From contig NZ_CP063362.1 of the NCBI RefSeq assembly GCF_016807805.1, forward strand, positions 1,911,001-1,975,000: a DNA stretch of 64,000 nt, read 5' to 3'. Shown piece by piece: positions 27,454-35,751 of this stretch. The first letter of the stretch is position 1. Every line of letters starts with the position of its first letter. This stretch comes from Xanthobacter dioxanivorans (GTDB lineage: Bacteria; Pseudomonadota; Alphaproteobacteria; Rhizobiales; Xanthobacteraceae). A program made the position numbers and the translations under genes. The notes beneath the pieces were generated by a model. The model was given only the letters and a program-made list of their open reading frames with translations. It did not search any database and was not told where the DNA came from.

Positions 27454-28131
27454 ATGCATATCGAACCAGGTCTCGTGGATGGCGGGAAAATCTGGCTGAG
27501 CTACGTCACCGCCGCCGGCGCGGGCGGCTATGCCCTGAAACTCGCCTTCGACGCGGCGCGCGAGCGCGGGCTCGTCTCGCTGGCGGCCCGCTCCATCGCC
27601 ACCACCGCCCTCGTCTTTTCCTTCTTCGAGGTGCTGCCGCATCACCCGGTGGGGGTGTCCGAGGTGCATCTGATCCTCGGCTCGACCCTGTTCCTCATCT
27701 TCGGCGCCGCCCCGGCGGCCATCGGGCTGGCGCTGGGCCTGCTGGTCCAGGGCCTGTTCTTCGCGCCGTTCGACCTGCCGCAATACGGCATGAACGTCAC
27801 CACGCTGCTGGTGCCGCTGTTCGCCCTCTCCGCGGTGGCGCGGCGCGTCATCGCCCCGAACACCCCCTATGTGGAGCTGAAATACCGCCAGGCGCTGGTG
27901 CTCTCCACCACCTACCAGGCCGGCATCGTCGGCTGGGTGGCGTTCTGGGCCCTCTATGGCCAGGGCGTTTCGGTGGACAGCCTCGCCTCGGTCGCCACCT
28001 TCGGCGGCGCCTACATGCTCGTCATCCTGCTGGAGCCGCTGGTGGATCTCGCCGTGCTCGGCGCCGCCAAGGCGCTCCACGGCCTGAAGGGCAGCCCGCT
28101 GTTCGAGCGTCGGCTCTACGACGCGGCCTGA
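27454..28131 (+). CDS. cbiM: CbiM-like cobalt transport membrane protein
   Basis: 225 aa. It begins MHIEPGLVDGGKIWLSYVTA, the N-terminal His motif that binds the metal in CbiM/NikM substrate-specific components of ECF transporters, followed by about six helices and the conserved VSEVHLILGSTLFLIFG. No cbiN, cbiQ or cbiO follows, so it may act alone or with components elsewhere, as reported for solitary CbiM proteins. Control by the upstream cobalamin riboswitch confirms the link to cobalt. ATG with AGGAGA about 10 bases upstream. Confidence 0.88.
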   Translation: MHIEPGLVDGGKIWLSYVTAAGAGGYALKLAFDAARERGLVSLAARSIATTALVFSFFEVLPHHPVGVSEVHLILGSTLFLIFGAAPAAIGLALGLLVQGLFFAPFDLPQYGMNVTTLLVPLFALSAVARRVIAPNTPYVELKYRQALVLSTTYQAGIVGWVAFWALYGQGVSVDSLASVATFGGAYMLVILLEPLVDLAVLGAAKALHGLKGSPLFERRLYDAA

Positions 28132-28162
28132 TCGCGGCCGCCCCCCGTCCGGCTTTGATCGC

Positions 28163-28190
28163 GCCCGGCATCCCCCACGGGATGCCGGGC
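28163..28190. terminator. Strong hairpin between convergent cbiM and marR genes
   Basis: GCCCGGCATCCC and GGGATGCCGGGC form a perfect 12-bp stem (13 with the next pair) with a 4-base loop CCAC, between two converging genes. There is no long T-run, so it may act as a bidirectional terminator or barrier. Confidence 0.6.
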
Positions 28191-28194
28191 GTCG

Positions 28195-28659
28195 TCATTT
28201 CAGGCGGTTCAGCAGGGCGATCAGCTGCACGCGCTCGTCGGCATCCAGGGGCGCCAGCGTCTCCTCGGTGATGGCGTGCGCCACCGCGGCGGCCTCACCG
28301 GTAAGGGCGGTGCCCTCCGCGGTGAGCGCCACCACCAGGCGGCGGCCGTCCTCCGGGTCGGGCCGGGTCTCCACCAGCCCGCGCTTCACCAGGCGATCCA
28401 CCACGCCCTTGATGGTGGCCGCGTCCATGGCGGTGAGGCGGCCGAGCAGGTTCTGCGAGCAGGGCCCCTTCTCGTTGAGCTTGGCCAGGGCCGCCCACTG
28501 GGTGGAGGTCAGCTCCTGCCCCATGCGGGCGCCGAAGATGAGCGTATGGCGCTGCATCGCCTGGCGCAGCAGGAAGCCGACCTGATGGTCGAGGATGTAT
28601 TCGGCCTGCGCCGGCTTGGCGCGGCGGCGCCGGACGTCCGTTGCCACTTTCGTGCTCAC
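28195..28659 (-). CDS. MarR family transcriptional regulator
   Basis: 154 aa with the MarR winged-helix core: LTSTQWAALAKLNEKGPCSQ, RLTAMDAATIKGVVDRLVKR and the wing DPEDGRRLVVALT. Start is GTG; a GTG four codons downstream with GAGGGG at 11 bases is an alternative. It is last in the minus-strand nicotinate/transport arm, 90 bases after livF. NicR, the repressor of nicotinate catabolism in Pseudomonas, is also MarR-type, so this is the best local candidate for the protein that reads the shared TTCAT motif. That link is inference. Confidence 0.85.
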   Translation of the reverse strand: MSTKVATDVRRRRAKPAQAEYILDHQVGFLLRQAMQRHTLIFGARMGQELTSTQWAALAKLNEKGPCSQNLLGRLTAMDAATIKGVVDRLVKRGLVETRPDPEDGRRLVVALTAEGTALTGEAAAVAHAITEETLAPLDADERVQLIALLNRLK

Positions 28660-28749
28660 CCCTCGTGCCCCTCCTGCCCCGTCCTTCCCGTGGGAGCGGG
28701 TCGACCGCCCGGGCCCGGCCGGCCCGAACGGTTCCCCTCCCGCCCGCCG

Positions 28750-29454
28750 TCACACGGCGAGATAGGCGTCCCTGACCTCCGGATTGGCCTCGAGCTCCGC
28801 CATGGTGCCAGAAAACCGCATGCGGCCCTTCTCGATGATATAGGCCCGGTCGGAGATGAGCTTGGCGAAATGCAGGTTCTGCTCCGAGATGACGATGGAG
28901 AGCCCCTCCCGCTTCATGGTGAGGATGGCGTCCGCCATCTGTTCCACGATCTTCGGCGCGAGGCCCTCGGACGGCTCGTCCAGCAGCACGAGGGAGGGAT
29001 TGCCCATGAGGGTGCGGCCGATGGTGAGCATCTGCTGCTCGCCGCCGCTCATCTGTCCGCCGGGACGCTTGCGCATCTCGCCGAGGTTGGGAAACAGCGC
29101 GTAGATGCGCTCGGGCGTCCAGGTGGCGACGCCCTCGCGCGGGGGCTGCCGGCCCACCTCGAAATTCTCCTCCACCGTCAGCTGGCTGAAGATGCGCCGG
29201 TCCTCCGGCACGTAGCCGAGGCCGCGGCGGGCGATCTCGTAGGTGGGCAGGCGGGAGATGTCCTCGTCCTCGAACCGCACCGTGCCGGAGCGCTGGGACA
29301 CGAGGCCCACCACCGAGCGGAAGGTGGTGCTCTTGCCGGCGCCGTTGCGCCCCAGCAGCGCCACCACCTCGCCGGTGCCCACCTCGAAGCCCACGTCGAA
29401 CAGGATGTGGGCCGGCCCGTAATGGCTGTTGAGACCTGCGACCTCGAGCTTCAT
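28750..29454 (-). CDS. livF: Branched-chain-type ABC transporter ATPase LivF
   Basis: 234 aa. Walker A GRNGAGKSTTF, signature MSGGEQQMLTIGR, Walker B LVLLDEPSEGLAP and ISEQN (switch region, Gln/Asn in place of His as in LivF) are intact. ATGA overlap with livG. Together with LivG it powers uptake through the fused LivHM permease. The system belongs to the HAAT family, whose members often carry aromatic or carboxylic acids besides amino acids, so nicotinate is a reasonable substrate in this context. Confidence 0.92.
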   Translation of the reverse strand: MKLEVAGLNSHYGPAHILFDVGFEVGTGEVVALLGRNGAGKSTTFRSVVGLVSQRSGTVRFEDEDISRLPTYEIARRGLGYVPEDRRIFSQLTVEENFEVGRQPPREGVATWTPERIYALFPNLGEMRKRPGGQMSGGEQQMLTIGRTLMGNPSLVLLDEPSEGLAPKIVEQMADAILTMKREGLSIVISEQNLHFAKLISDRAYIIEKGRMRFSGTMAELEANPEVRDAYLAV

Positions 29455-30224
29455 GCCGCGCTCTCCTCGCGATTGTAGAGCAGGCCCTCGCCCAGATAGA
29501 TGGCGCGGACATCCGGATCCTTGCGCACCTGCGCGGGCGTTCCGCGGGCGATCAGCTCGCCCCGGTTCAGCACCATCACCGCGTCGGCATGCTCGAACAC
29601 CACGTCCATGTCGTGCTCGGTGAACAGCACGCCGATGCCCTTCGTGCGGGCGATCTCGGCGGTGAGGCGCATGAGGTCCACCCGCTCCTTCGGCGCCATG
29701 CCGGCGGTGGGCTCGTCCATCAGCAGCAGGCGCGGATCGTTGGCCAGCGCGATGGCCAGCTCCAGCCGCTTCAGGTCGCCATAGGCCAGCTCGCCGCAGG
29801 GCCGCTCCGCCTGGGCCTCCATGCCCACGAGGGCGAGGAGGCGGTCGGCCTCCTGCCGGTGGGCGGCGCCGGCATAGCCCACCATGGCGCGCAGGCCGCC
29901 ATGGAAGGACAGCAGCGTCACCTGCACGTTCTCGCGCACCGTCATGGAGGCGAAGGTGGCGGTGATCTGGAAGGTGCGCCCGACGCCCCGCCGCCACACG
30001 GCGCGCGGCGGCAGGCCGACGATCTCCTCGCCGGCGAGGATGATGGAGCCGGCGTCCGGCTCGATCTGGCCGTTCAGCATGTTGAAGCAGGTGCTCTTGC
30101 CGGCGCCGTTGGGGCCGATGAGCGCCAGGATCTCGCCGGGGGCGACGGCGAAGGAGACGCCACGCACGGCGTGCACGCCGCCGTAGGACTTCATCAGGCC
30201 CTTCACTTCGAGCAGCGCGCTCAT
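29451..30224 (-). CDS. livG: Branched-chain-type ABC transporter ATPase LivG
   Basis: 257 aa. Walker A GPNGAGKSTCFNMLNG, the LivG-typical GRTFQITATFASMTVREN, signature-like CGELAYGDLKRLELA and Walker B LLLMDEPTAGM with LFTEHD are present. Signature is degenerate (LAYGDLKRLE instead of LSYGEQRQLE), as seen in part of the family. It overlaps the permease stop codon (TCAT on the plus strand) and the livF start, giving a coupled livHM-livG-livF set. Confidence 0.92.
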   Translation of the reverse strand: MSALLEVKGLMKSYGGVHAVRGVSFAVAPGEILALIGPNGAGKSTCFNMLNGQIEPDAGSIILAGEEIVGLPPRAVWRRGVGRTFQITATFASMTVRENVQVTLLSFHGGLRAMVGYAGAAHRQEADRLLALVGMEAQAERPCGELAYGDLKRLELAIALANDPRLLLMDEPTAGMAPKERVDLMRLTAEIARTKGIGVLFTEHDMDVVFEHADAVMVLNRGELIARGTPAQVRKDPDVRAIYLGEGLLYNREESAA

Positions 30225-32122
30225 TCCGCAGCCTCCACCTTGGCGCCGTAGCCGGCCGCCTGCGGTCCCGCCCCGTTGGGCCTGGGCGGGCGCAGGCGGT
30301 GGCGCAGGTCTTCGAGGAAACCGACGATGCCCTTGGGAAAGGCCACCACCAGCAGCACGATCACCCCGCCCAGCACCAGCTTGGACAATTCGGTCTTGCT
30401 CATCAGCCAGATGGCGAGGGCCTTGTAGACGATGGCGCCGATGACCGCGCCCGACACCGTCTCGATGCCGCCGAGCAGCACCATCACCAGCCCGTCCACC
30501 GAGGTGGGGATGGCGAGGTTCTCGGGAAACACCGAGCCCTTCAGGAAGGCGAACAGCGCCCCGGCCACGCCGGCGAAGGTGCCGGCCACGATGAAGGCGG
30601 CCCACTGGGTGGACTTGCGGTCGATGCCGATGGCCTCGGCGCGCAACGTACTGTCGCGCGCGGCGCGCAGGCCGAAGCCGAAGGGCGAGAACACCAGCAT
30701 GCGCAGCAGCGCCACGCCGACGGTGACGATGGCCAGCGCCAGCCAGAAGAAGCCCTGCGGCGTCGCCGCCCAGGACGCGGGCCAGATGCCGAGCATGCCG
30801 TTGTCGCCGCCGGTCACCTCCACCCACTGGAACGCCACCGACCAGGCGATCTGCGCGAAGGCCAGCGTCAGCATGGCGAAGTAGACCCCCGACAGGCGCA
30901 CGCAGAACCAGCCGAACACCACCGCGCCGGCCAGCCCCAAAAGCGGACCGACCAGGAGGGCCGCCTCCATGGGTGCGCCGAGATACTTCACCAGGAACGC
31001 CGCCCCGTAGGCGCCGAGGCCGAAATAGGCGGCATGGCCGAAGGAGGCGAGGCCGCCCACGGTCATCAGGAAGTGCAGGCTGGCGGCGAACAGCACGAAG
31101 ACGAGGATCTCCGAGCCCACCGACAAGGCGTAGCTGCCGGCGAAGAAGGGAAGGGCCGCGGCCACCGCCACGGCCGCGGCCACCGCCGCCCGCTCCATGC
31201 CGCTCATGGGGCGCCAGGGCCGGATGGCGACGCCGGTGGCGGCGCGCACCGTGGCGTCGGGCTTGCCGAACAGGCCCCATGGCCGCACCACCAGCACCGC
31301 CGCCATGGCCAGGAACACGATGACCATGGAGATCTGCGGCAATATGAGGATGCCGAAGGCGTTCAGCTCCGACACCAGGATGGCGGCGACGAAGGCGCCG
31401 GTGACCGAGCCGAGGCCGCCGATCACCACCACCACGAACACCTCCACGATGATGGAGAGGTCCATGGCGTGGCTCACCGTGGTGCGCGGGATCTGCAGCG
31501 CGCCGCCCAGCGCGGCGAGGAAGACGCCGAGGGCGAAGACGGAGGTGAACAGCCACTTCTGGTTCACGCCGAGGGAGGCGACCATCTCGCGGTCCTGCGT
31601 CGCCGCGCGCACCAGCACGCCCCAGCGGGTGCGGTGGAAGACGAGCCAGAGCAGGCCCAGCACGATGGGGCCGAGGGAGATGAGCAGGAAATCGTAGGCC
31701 GGCACCCGGCGGCCGAACAGCTCGACGGCGCCGGCAAAGCCCGGGGCGCGCGGGCCCATGAGATCCTCGGCGCCCCAGATCAGGACCACGAGGTCCTGCA
31801 CCATCAGCGTCACGCCGAAGGTGGCGAGCAGCTGGAACAGCTCGGGCGCGTGGTAGATGCGGCGCAGCAGCACCATCTCCATCAGCGCCCCCAGCGCCGC
31901 CACCACCAGGCTGGCGACAAGGATGGAGCCCCAGAAGCCGAGCGGGCCGGCGAAGCGGTCGGTCAGCGTGAAGGCCACGTAGGCGCCCAGCATGTAGAAG
32001 GCGCCGTGGGCGAAGTTCACGATGCGCGTCACGCCGAAGATGATCGACAGGCCAGACGCCACCAGGAACAGCGACGCGGCGCTGGCGAGCCCGCTGAGGG
32101 CCTGGACCAGAAGGAATTCCAC
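30221..32122 (-). CDS. Fused LivH-LivM branched-chain-type ABC permease
   Basis: 633 aa, roughly the sum of LivH (about 290) and LivM (about 320). Residues 1-290 follow LivH (ASGLSIIFGVTRIVNFAHGA, the conserved loop) and residues 315-620 follow LivM (LMTVGGLASFGHAAYFGLGA, AARDSTLRAEAIGID). A basic/alanine linker (about 290-310) joins them. Fusion fixes the 1:1 stoichiometry of the two half channels. It belongs to the same operon as the binding protein and both ATPases. Confidence 0.92.
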   Translation of the reverse strand: MEFLLVQALSGLASAASLFLVASGLSIIFGVTRIVNFAHGAFYMLGAYVAFTLTDRFAGPLGFWGSILVASLVVAALGALMEMVLLRRIYHAPELFQLLATFGVTLMVQDLVVLIWGAEDLMGPRAPGFAGAVELFGRRVPAYDFLLISLGPIVLGLLWLVFHRTRWGVLVRAATQDREMVASLGVNQKWLFTSVFALGVFLAALGGALQIPRTTVSHAMDLSIIVEVFVVVVIGGLGSVTGAFVAAILVSELNAFGILILPQISMVIVFLAMAAVLVVRPWGLFGKPDATVRAATGVAIRPWRPMSGMERAAVAAAVAVAAALPFFAGSYALSVGSEILVFVLFAASLHFLMTVGGLASFGHAAYFGLGAYGAAFLVKYLGAPMEAALLVGPLLGLAGAVVFGWFCVRLSGVYFAMLTLAFAQIAWSVAFQWVEVTGGDNGMLGIWPASWAATPQGFFWLALAIVTVGVALLRMLVFSPFGFGLRAARDSTLRAEAIGIDRKSTQWAAFIVAGTFAGVAGALFAFLKGSVFPENLAIPTSVDGLVMVLLGGIETVSGAVIGAIVYKALAIWLMSKTELSKLVLGGVIVLLVVAFPKGIVGFLEDLRHRLRPPRPNGAGPQAAGYGAKVEAAE

Positions 32123-32266
32123 GGCTCGGCCTTTCGTTCACCGGATCTGGAAAAAGTGTTCTTCGTTTTGTTCGGGTCCCCGCCGTCGAGGGCGGGGCCG
32201 TTCTGCGGCAGGGGCGCTCGGGGTGCCGCGCTGCGGCGGGACGGCAATCGCCATCCCGGCCGCGGC

Positions 32267-32298
32267 GTGGATCCCCCGGACGAGCCGGGGGATGACGG
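32267..32298 (+). repeat. REP-like 32-bp palindromic repeat, copy 2
   Basis: GTGGATCCCCCGGACGAG followed by CCGGGGGATGACGG. Same length, ends and loop as the copies near 27.1 and 41.8 kb. It lies between the binding protein gene and the fused permease gene. Confidence 0.6.
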
Positions 32299-32313
32299 CG
32301 GCGTCCCGCCGCC

Positions 32314-33510
32314 TCAGTTGGCCGGGCGCAGCTTGGCGGCGTCGGCCTCGGGCGGCAGGTAGTCGGCGCCCTTCTTGAACACCACGTCCACCATCACGCC
32401 CTTGCCGTCCTTCAGCGCGGTCTTGCCGATATAGGCGCCGAGCGTCGACTGATGGTCGCCGGCGCGGTAGACGATGGGGCCGAAGGGAGTGTCCACCTTC
32501 AGGTCCTTCATGCCCTTCACCAGGCCGTCGGTGGAATAGTCGTCGGTGCCCTTCAGCAGCGCCGCGATGCTCATGACGGTGGAATAGCCGACGATGGATC
32601 CGAGGCGCGGATAGTCCTTGTGCAGCTGCTGGTAGGCGTCGAGAAACGCCTTATGCTCCGGCGTGTTGATCGAGTACCAGGGATAGCCGGAGACGATCCA
32701 GCCGTTGGGGGTCTCGTCCTTCAGCGGGTCGAGATATTCGGGCTCGCCGGTGAGATAGGACACCACCGCGCGGTCCTTGAACACGCCGCGGGTATTGCCC
32801 TCGCGCACCAGCTTCACCAGGTCGCCGGCGAAGGTGGCGTTGAGGATGGCGTCGGGCTTGGCGGCGTCGATGGCCTGGAGCACCGGGCCGGCGTCGATCT
32901 TGCCCAGAGGCGGCCACTGCTCGGCCACGAACTCCACGTCCGGGCGCTTCTTGGTGAGAAGCTCCTTGAACACGGCGACGAAGGACTGGCCGAACTCGTA
33001 ATTGGGGGCGATGGTGGCCCAGCGCTTGGCCGGCAGCTTGGCGGCTTCTTCCGCCAGCATGGCGGCCTGCATGTAGTTGGAGGTGCGCAGGCGGAAGGTG
33101 TAGTCGTTGCCCTTCGACCAGACGATGGCGTCGGTGAGCGGCTCGGCGGCGAGGTACACCACCTTCTTCTGCTTGGCGAAGTCGCTGAGGGCGAGGCCCA
33201 CGTTCGACAGGAAGCCGCCGGAGATCATCACCACGCCGTCGCGCGAGACCAGCTCGTTGGCGGCGGTGAGGGCATCGCCCGGCTTGCCGCCGTCGTCCTT
33301 GGAGATGATGACCAGCTTCTTGCCCTTGATGCCGCCGGCATCGTTGATCTGCTTGAGCGCCAGCTCCATGCCCTTGCGATAGGGCTCGGTGAAGGCGGGC
33401 AGGGACGAGTAGGAGTTGATCTCGCCGACCTTGATCTCGCTTTGCTGGGCCCTCGCGGCCCCGGACGCCAGCAGCGTGGCCGCCAGCGCCAACCCGATCA
33501 TCTTTTTCAT
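32314..33510 (-). CDS. ABC transporter substrate-binding protein (Peripla_BP_6 / LivK-like)
   Basis: 398 aa with a cleavable signal (MKKMIGLALAATLLASGAARA, 21 residues with the cut after ARA). The mature protein begins QQSEIKVGEINSYSSLPAFT; LALKQINDAGGIKGKKLVII is the usual lobe I motif. The sequence aligns in pattern with the aromatic-acid branch of HAAT binding proteins more than with LivK itself, judged only by eye. It is preceded by 129 bases after the DUF1185 genes and followed by the permease. Likely binds nicotinate or a related acid; inference from context. Confidence 0.88.
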   Translation of the reverse strand: MKKMIGLALAATLLASGAARAQQSEIKVGEINSYSSLPAFTEPYRKGMELALKQINDAGGIKGKKLVIISKDDGGKPGDALTAANELVSRDGVVMISGGFLSNVGLALSDFAKQKKVVYLAAEPLTDAIVWSKGNDYTFRLRTSNYMQAAMLAEEAAKLPAKRWATIAPNYEFGQSFVAVFKELLTKKRPDVEFVAEQWPPLGKIDAGPVLQAIDAAKPDAILNATFAGDLVKLVREGNTRGVFKDRAVVSYLTGEPEYLDPLKDETPNGWIVSGYPWYSINTPEHKAFLDAYQQLHKDYPRLGSIVGYSTVMSIAALLKGTDDYSTDGLVKGMKDLKVDTPFGPIVYRAGDHQSTLGAYIGKTALKDGKGVMVDVVFKKGADYLPPEADAAKLRPAN

Positions 33511-33560
33511 GCCGTATCCCCTGTGGTTCCGGTGGATCGAAGGTTCCTGGAAGACTCGTA

Positions 33561-33581
33561 TTCTTAAAGAACGCGTTTCTT
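33561..33581. promoter_or_regulatory. Overlapping TTCTT/AAGAA inverted repeats upstream of the binding protein gene
   Basis: TTCTT-A-AAGAA is directly followed by CGCGT and TTCTT, so the middle AAGAA can pair with either TTCTT. It lies 50 bases upstream of the binding protein start. It could be a binding site or a small alternative hairpin between the catabolic and transport parts of the operon. Confidence 0.35.
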
Positions 33582-33639
33582 GGAGACCGTCCTTCTTGAT
33601 GAATGGTCCCTCGGTCCTCCCGCGTTACGCGGGGGGATC

Positions 33640-34224
33640 CTACCTCAGTCCATCCTCGCCCTTGATGTCGGCCGCCTTGAGCCCGCCGACGCGCGGCAGG
33701 GGGCGGCCGGAATCGGTGACCGCCACCGCCACCACGATCTCGTTGGCGCGGGGGGCATCGCTGATGCTCACCTGCATGCCGTCGAAATGGCTGCGCACGA
33801 AGGCCGCGTCCTTGTGGCCCAGCGGAATGTCCAGCTCGGCGCCGAGGCCGCCCCGCCGCTTGGACGAGGGGATGAGCGCCGCGCCCGTGCCCAGCACCTT
33901 GCGCACCGGGGCGCCCATCTTGGGATGCAGCAAGGCGGCGGCGTGCTCCAGCTCGCCATTCTCGCCCACCAGCGCCGCCTTGCCGTAGCTCTGCGCCGCC
34001 GGCCCCGCGATGCCCAGCGCCGCGACCGCCTTTTCCGCCAGCAGGCCGCCCAGCTCCTCGCCGATGGCGATGAGGTCGGAGAGGTCCTCCACGTAGCGCC
34101 CGGCGAAGGGGTTCTCGATCACCGCCACCGCCGCCGCGCGGCGGGTGGGCGGGGAGACGGGCCGGCCCATCTCGGTGCGGGTCTCCTCGACGAAGGTGAC
34201 GATCTTGCGGATGTTCGCGCTCAT
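33640..34224 (-). CDS. DUF1185 ('amino acid synthesis') family protein, second copy
   Basis: 194 aa, PF06684. It shares with the upstream copy RRAAAVAVIENPFAGRYVE, SYGKAALVGENGELEHAAAL, VRSHFDGM and VGGLKAADIKGEDGLR, yet differs elsewhere (for example SSKRRGGLGAELDIPLGHKD against STKKVGGPGTRLDVPITHVN). From memory, structures of this family show a chorismate-mutase-like fold; no activity is proven to my knowledge. The start overlaps the stop of the first copy (ATGA). A heteromer of the two is plausible. Position after hnr suggests work on the 2-formylglutarate or tetrahydro-oxonicotinate stage. Confidence 0.85.
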   Translation of the reverse strand: MSANIRKIVTFVEETRTEMGRPVSPPTRRAAAVAVIENPFAGRYVEDLSDLIAIGEELGGLLAEKAVAALGIAGPAAQSYGKAALVGENGELEHAAALLHPKMGAPVRKVLGTGAALIPSSKRRGGLGAELDIPLGHKDAAFVRSHFDGMQVSISDAPRANEIVVAVAVTDSGRPLPRVGGLKAADIKGEDGLR

Positions 34225-34805
34225 CGCAGCCCATCCTCTCCCTGGATGGCGTCGGCTTTGAGCCCGCCGACCCGGGCATGGACGCGCGGCCCGGTGGTCA
34301 TGACCAAGGCGAGCACGATCTCGTCGGCCTTCGGCCCGTCCGGCACGCCCACTTCCATGGCATCGAAATGGCTGCGCACGTAGGAGGCGTTGACGTGGGT
34401 GATCGGCACGTCGAGGCGGGTGCCGGGGCCGCCCACCTTCTTGGTGGAGGGCACGATGGCCTTGGCGTCGCCGAGGGCCTCGCGCATGGCGTAGCCGCCG
34501 GGCACGTGCCACAGGGCGCCGTGCTCCAGCTCGCCCGCCGCGCCGACGATGGCGCCCTTGCCGTAGCCGTCGACGACGGACGCATCGCCGCCGAGCGCGG
34601 CCACGAGGTCCTTGGCCATGGCGACGCCGAGGGGCGTCAGGTCGTCCATGAACGCGGAGATCTCCTCCACGTAGCGGCCGGCGAACGGGTTCTCGATGAC
34701 GGCGAGCGCGGCGGCGCGCCGGCGTGGGATCGCGGCGGCGGGGCCGCCCTCGTGGAAGATCTCCTCGACGATCATCAGGCGCTTGCGGATCTTGACCTCA
34801 GGCAT
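34221..34805 (-). CDS. DUF1185 ('amino acid synthesis') family protein, first copy
   Basis: 194 aa, exactly the same length as the second copy and clearly its paralogue. Conserved polar residues E, N and R in VIENPFAGRYVE, the motif GYGKGAIVGAAGELEHGALW, KKVGGPGTRLD and SYVRSHFDAMEVG are candidates for the active site. It overlaps the end of UPF0280 by eight bases. DUF1185 genes are known beside various catabolic clusters, and here they lie between the reductase and the transporter. Function not established. Confidence 0.85.
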   Translation of the reverse strand: MPEVKIRKRLMIVEEIFHEGGPAAAIPRRRAAALAVIENPFAGRYVEEISAFMDDLTPLGVAMAKDLVAALGGDASVVDGYGKGAIVGAAGELEHGALWHVPGGYAMREALGDAKAIVPSTKKVGGPGTRLDVPITHVNASYVRSHFDAMEVGVPDGPKADEIVLALVMTTGPRVHARVGGLKADAIQGEDGLR

Positions 34806-35748
34806 GGGCACGCCCTTGTTCTGGTTCTGGTGGGACAAACGGGCCGTCGACGGCAACGGTGTTCCCGTCGACGGGGAGGGACAAAGGATCAGTGCTCGCG
34901 CTCTCACCCTGGAGATGCAAGGCGGCGGCGCAGATGAGGCCGCGCGTCACCAGCGACCGGGCCAGCGCAAGGCCGTGGCCCAGCGCCAGCGCCCGCTCGG
35001 CGGCGGTGAGCGCCGGCACGGCGCGGGTCACCGGGCGCGGGCCGAGGTCGCTGTCCGGCTGGAGGGTGTCGGCGGGCACCCGCACGATGCCGGGATGTCC
35101 CGGCAGGTCCACCGCGTTGGCCACCACGGTCGCCGCCGCGTCCGCCATGGCAGCGGTGGGGGCGAGGATGGTGACCGCGTCGGCGATGCCGAGGGAGAAG
35201 CTGCGGCCGCGCCAGCCGGAGGTGGCGACGCCGCGGACCGGGCCGTCCCAGGCGAGCGCGGAGGTGCCGACGATGCGCGGCGCATCCGGCCGGTCCACGA
35301 GGCCGACGGTGAAGCGCGCGCCCTGCGGCAGATACAGGGCGATGTCGCCGCCATTGTTCACATAGGCGCGGGTGATGCCGGGCCGGTGGAAGGCGAGGAG
35401 CACCTCCTCCGCCACCGCCCCCGCCACCGCCGCCATGGGGGTGATGAAGCCGTCGCGCGCGAACGGCGCCACCGCCCGCCACATGCGCTGGGCCACCTGC
35501 CCGCGCACCGGGCACCGGTCCGCCTCGGCGGCGGCGCGCAGGCCTGGCAGCTCGGCGCACAGGCCATCCAGCAGGCCGGTGAAGCGCTCCACCGCGTCCC
35601 CATGGGCCCGCCGCACCGCCGCCTCGTCCCCTGTCGCCTCGATGACGAGGTCGATGGGGCCGTCCTGCAGGTGCAGGCGGCGCCCGTCGGGCAGCAGGGC
35701 AGCCTGCGGGGCGCGCCGGACGGGGAGGGAAGGGGCGGGCTGCATCAT
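34798..35748 (-). CDS. UPF0280 family protein (ApbE-like superfamily)
   Basis: 316 aa. Central and C-terminal parts match UPF0280: FITPMAAVAGAVAEEVLLAF, AYVNNGGDIALYL, GVATSGWRGRSFSLGIADAV and AAMADAAATVVANAVDLPGH. The NNGGDIAL and TSG..SxG..DAVT pattern resembles ApbE flavin transferases, to whose superfamily UPF0280 belongs in domain databases as I recall. It starts three bases after the hnr stop codon, so the two are tightly coupled. It may modify or mature the reductase, for example with flavin; this is a hypothesis. Confidence 0.85.
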   Translation of the reverse strand: MMQPAPSLPVRRAPQAALLPDGRRLHLQDGPIDLVIEATGDEAAVRRAHGDAVERFTGLLDGLCAELPGLRAAAEADRCPVRGQVAQRMWRAVAPFARDGFITPMAAVAGAVAEEVLLAFHRPGITRAYVNNGGDIALYLPQGARFTVGLVDRPDAPRIVGTSALAWDGPVRGVATSGWRGRSFSLGIADAVTILAPTAAMADAAATVVANAVDLPGHPGIVRVPADTLQPDSDLGPRPVTRAVPALTAAERALALGHGLALARSLVTRGLICAAALHLQGESASTDPLSLPVDGNTVAVDGPFVPPEPEQGRAHA

Positions 35749-35751
35749 GGC

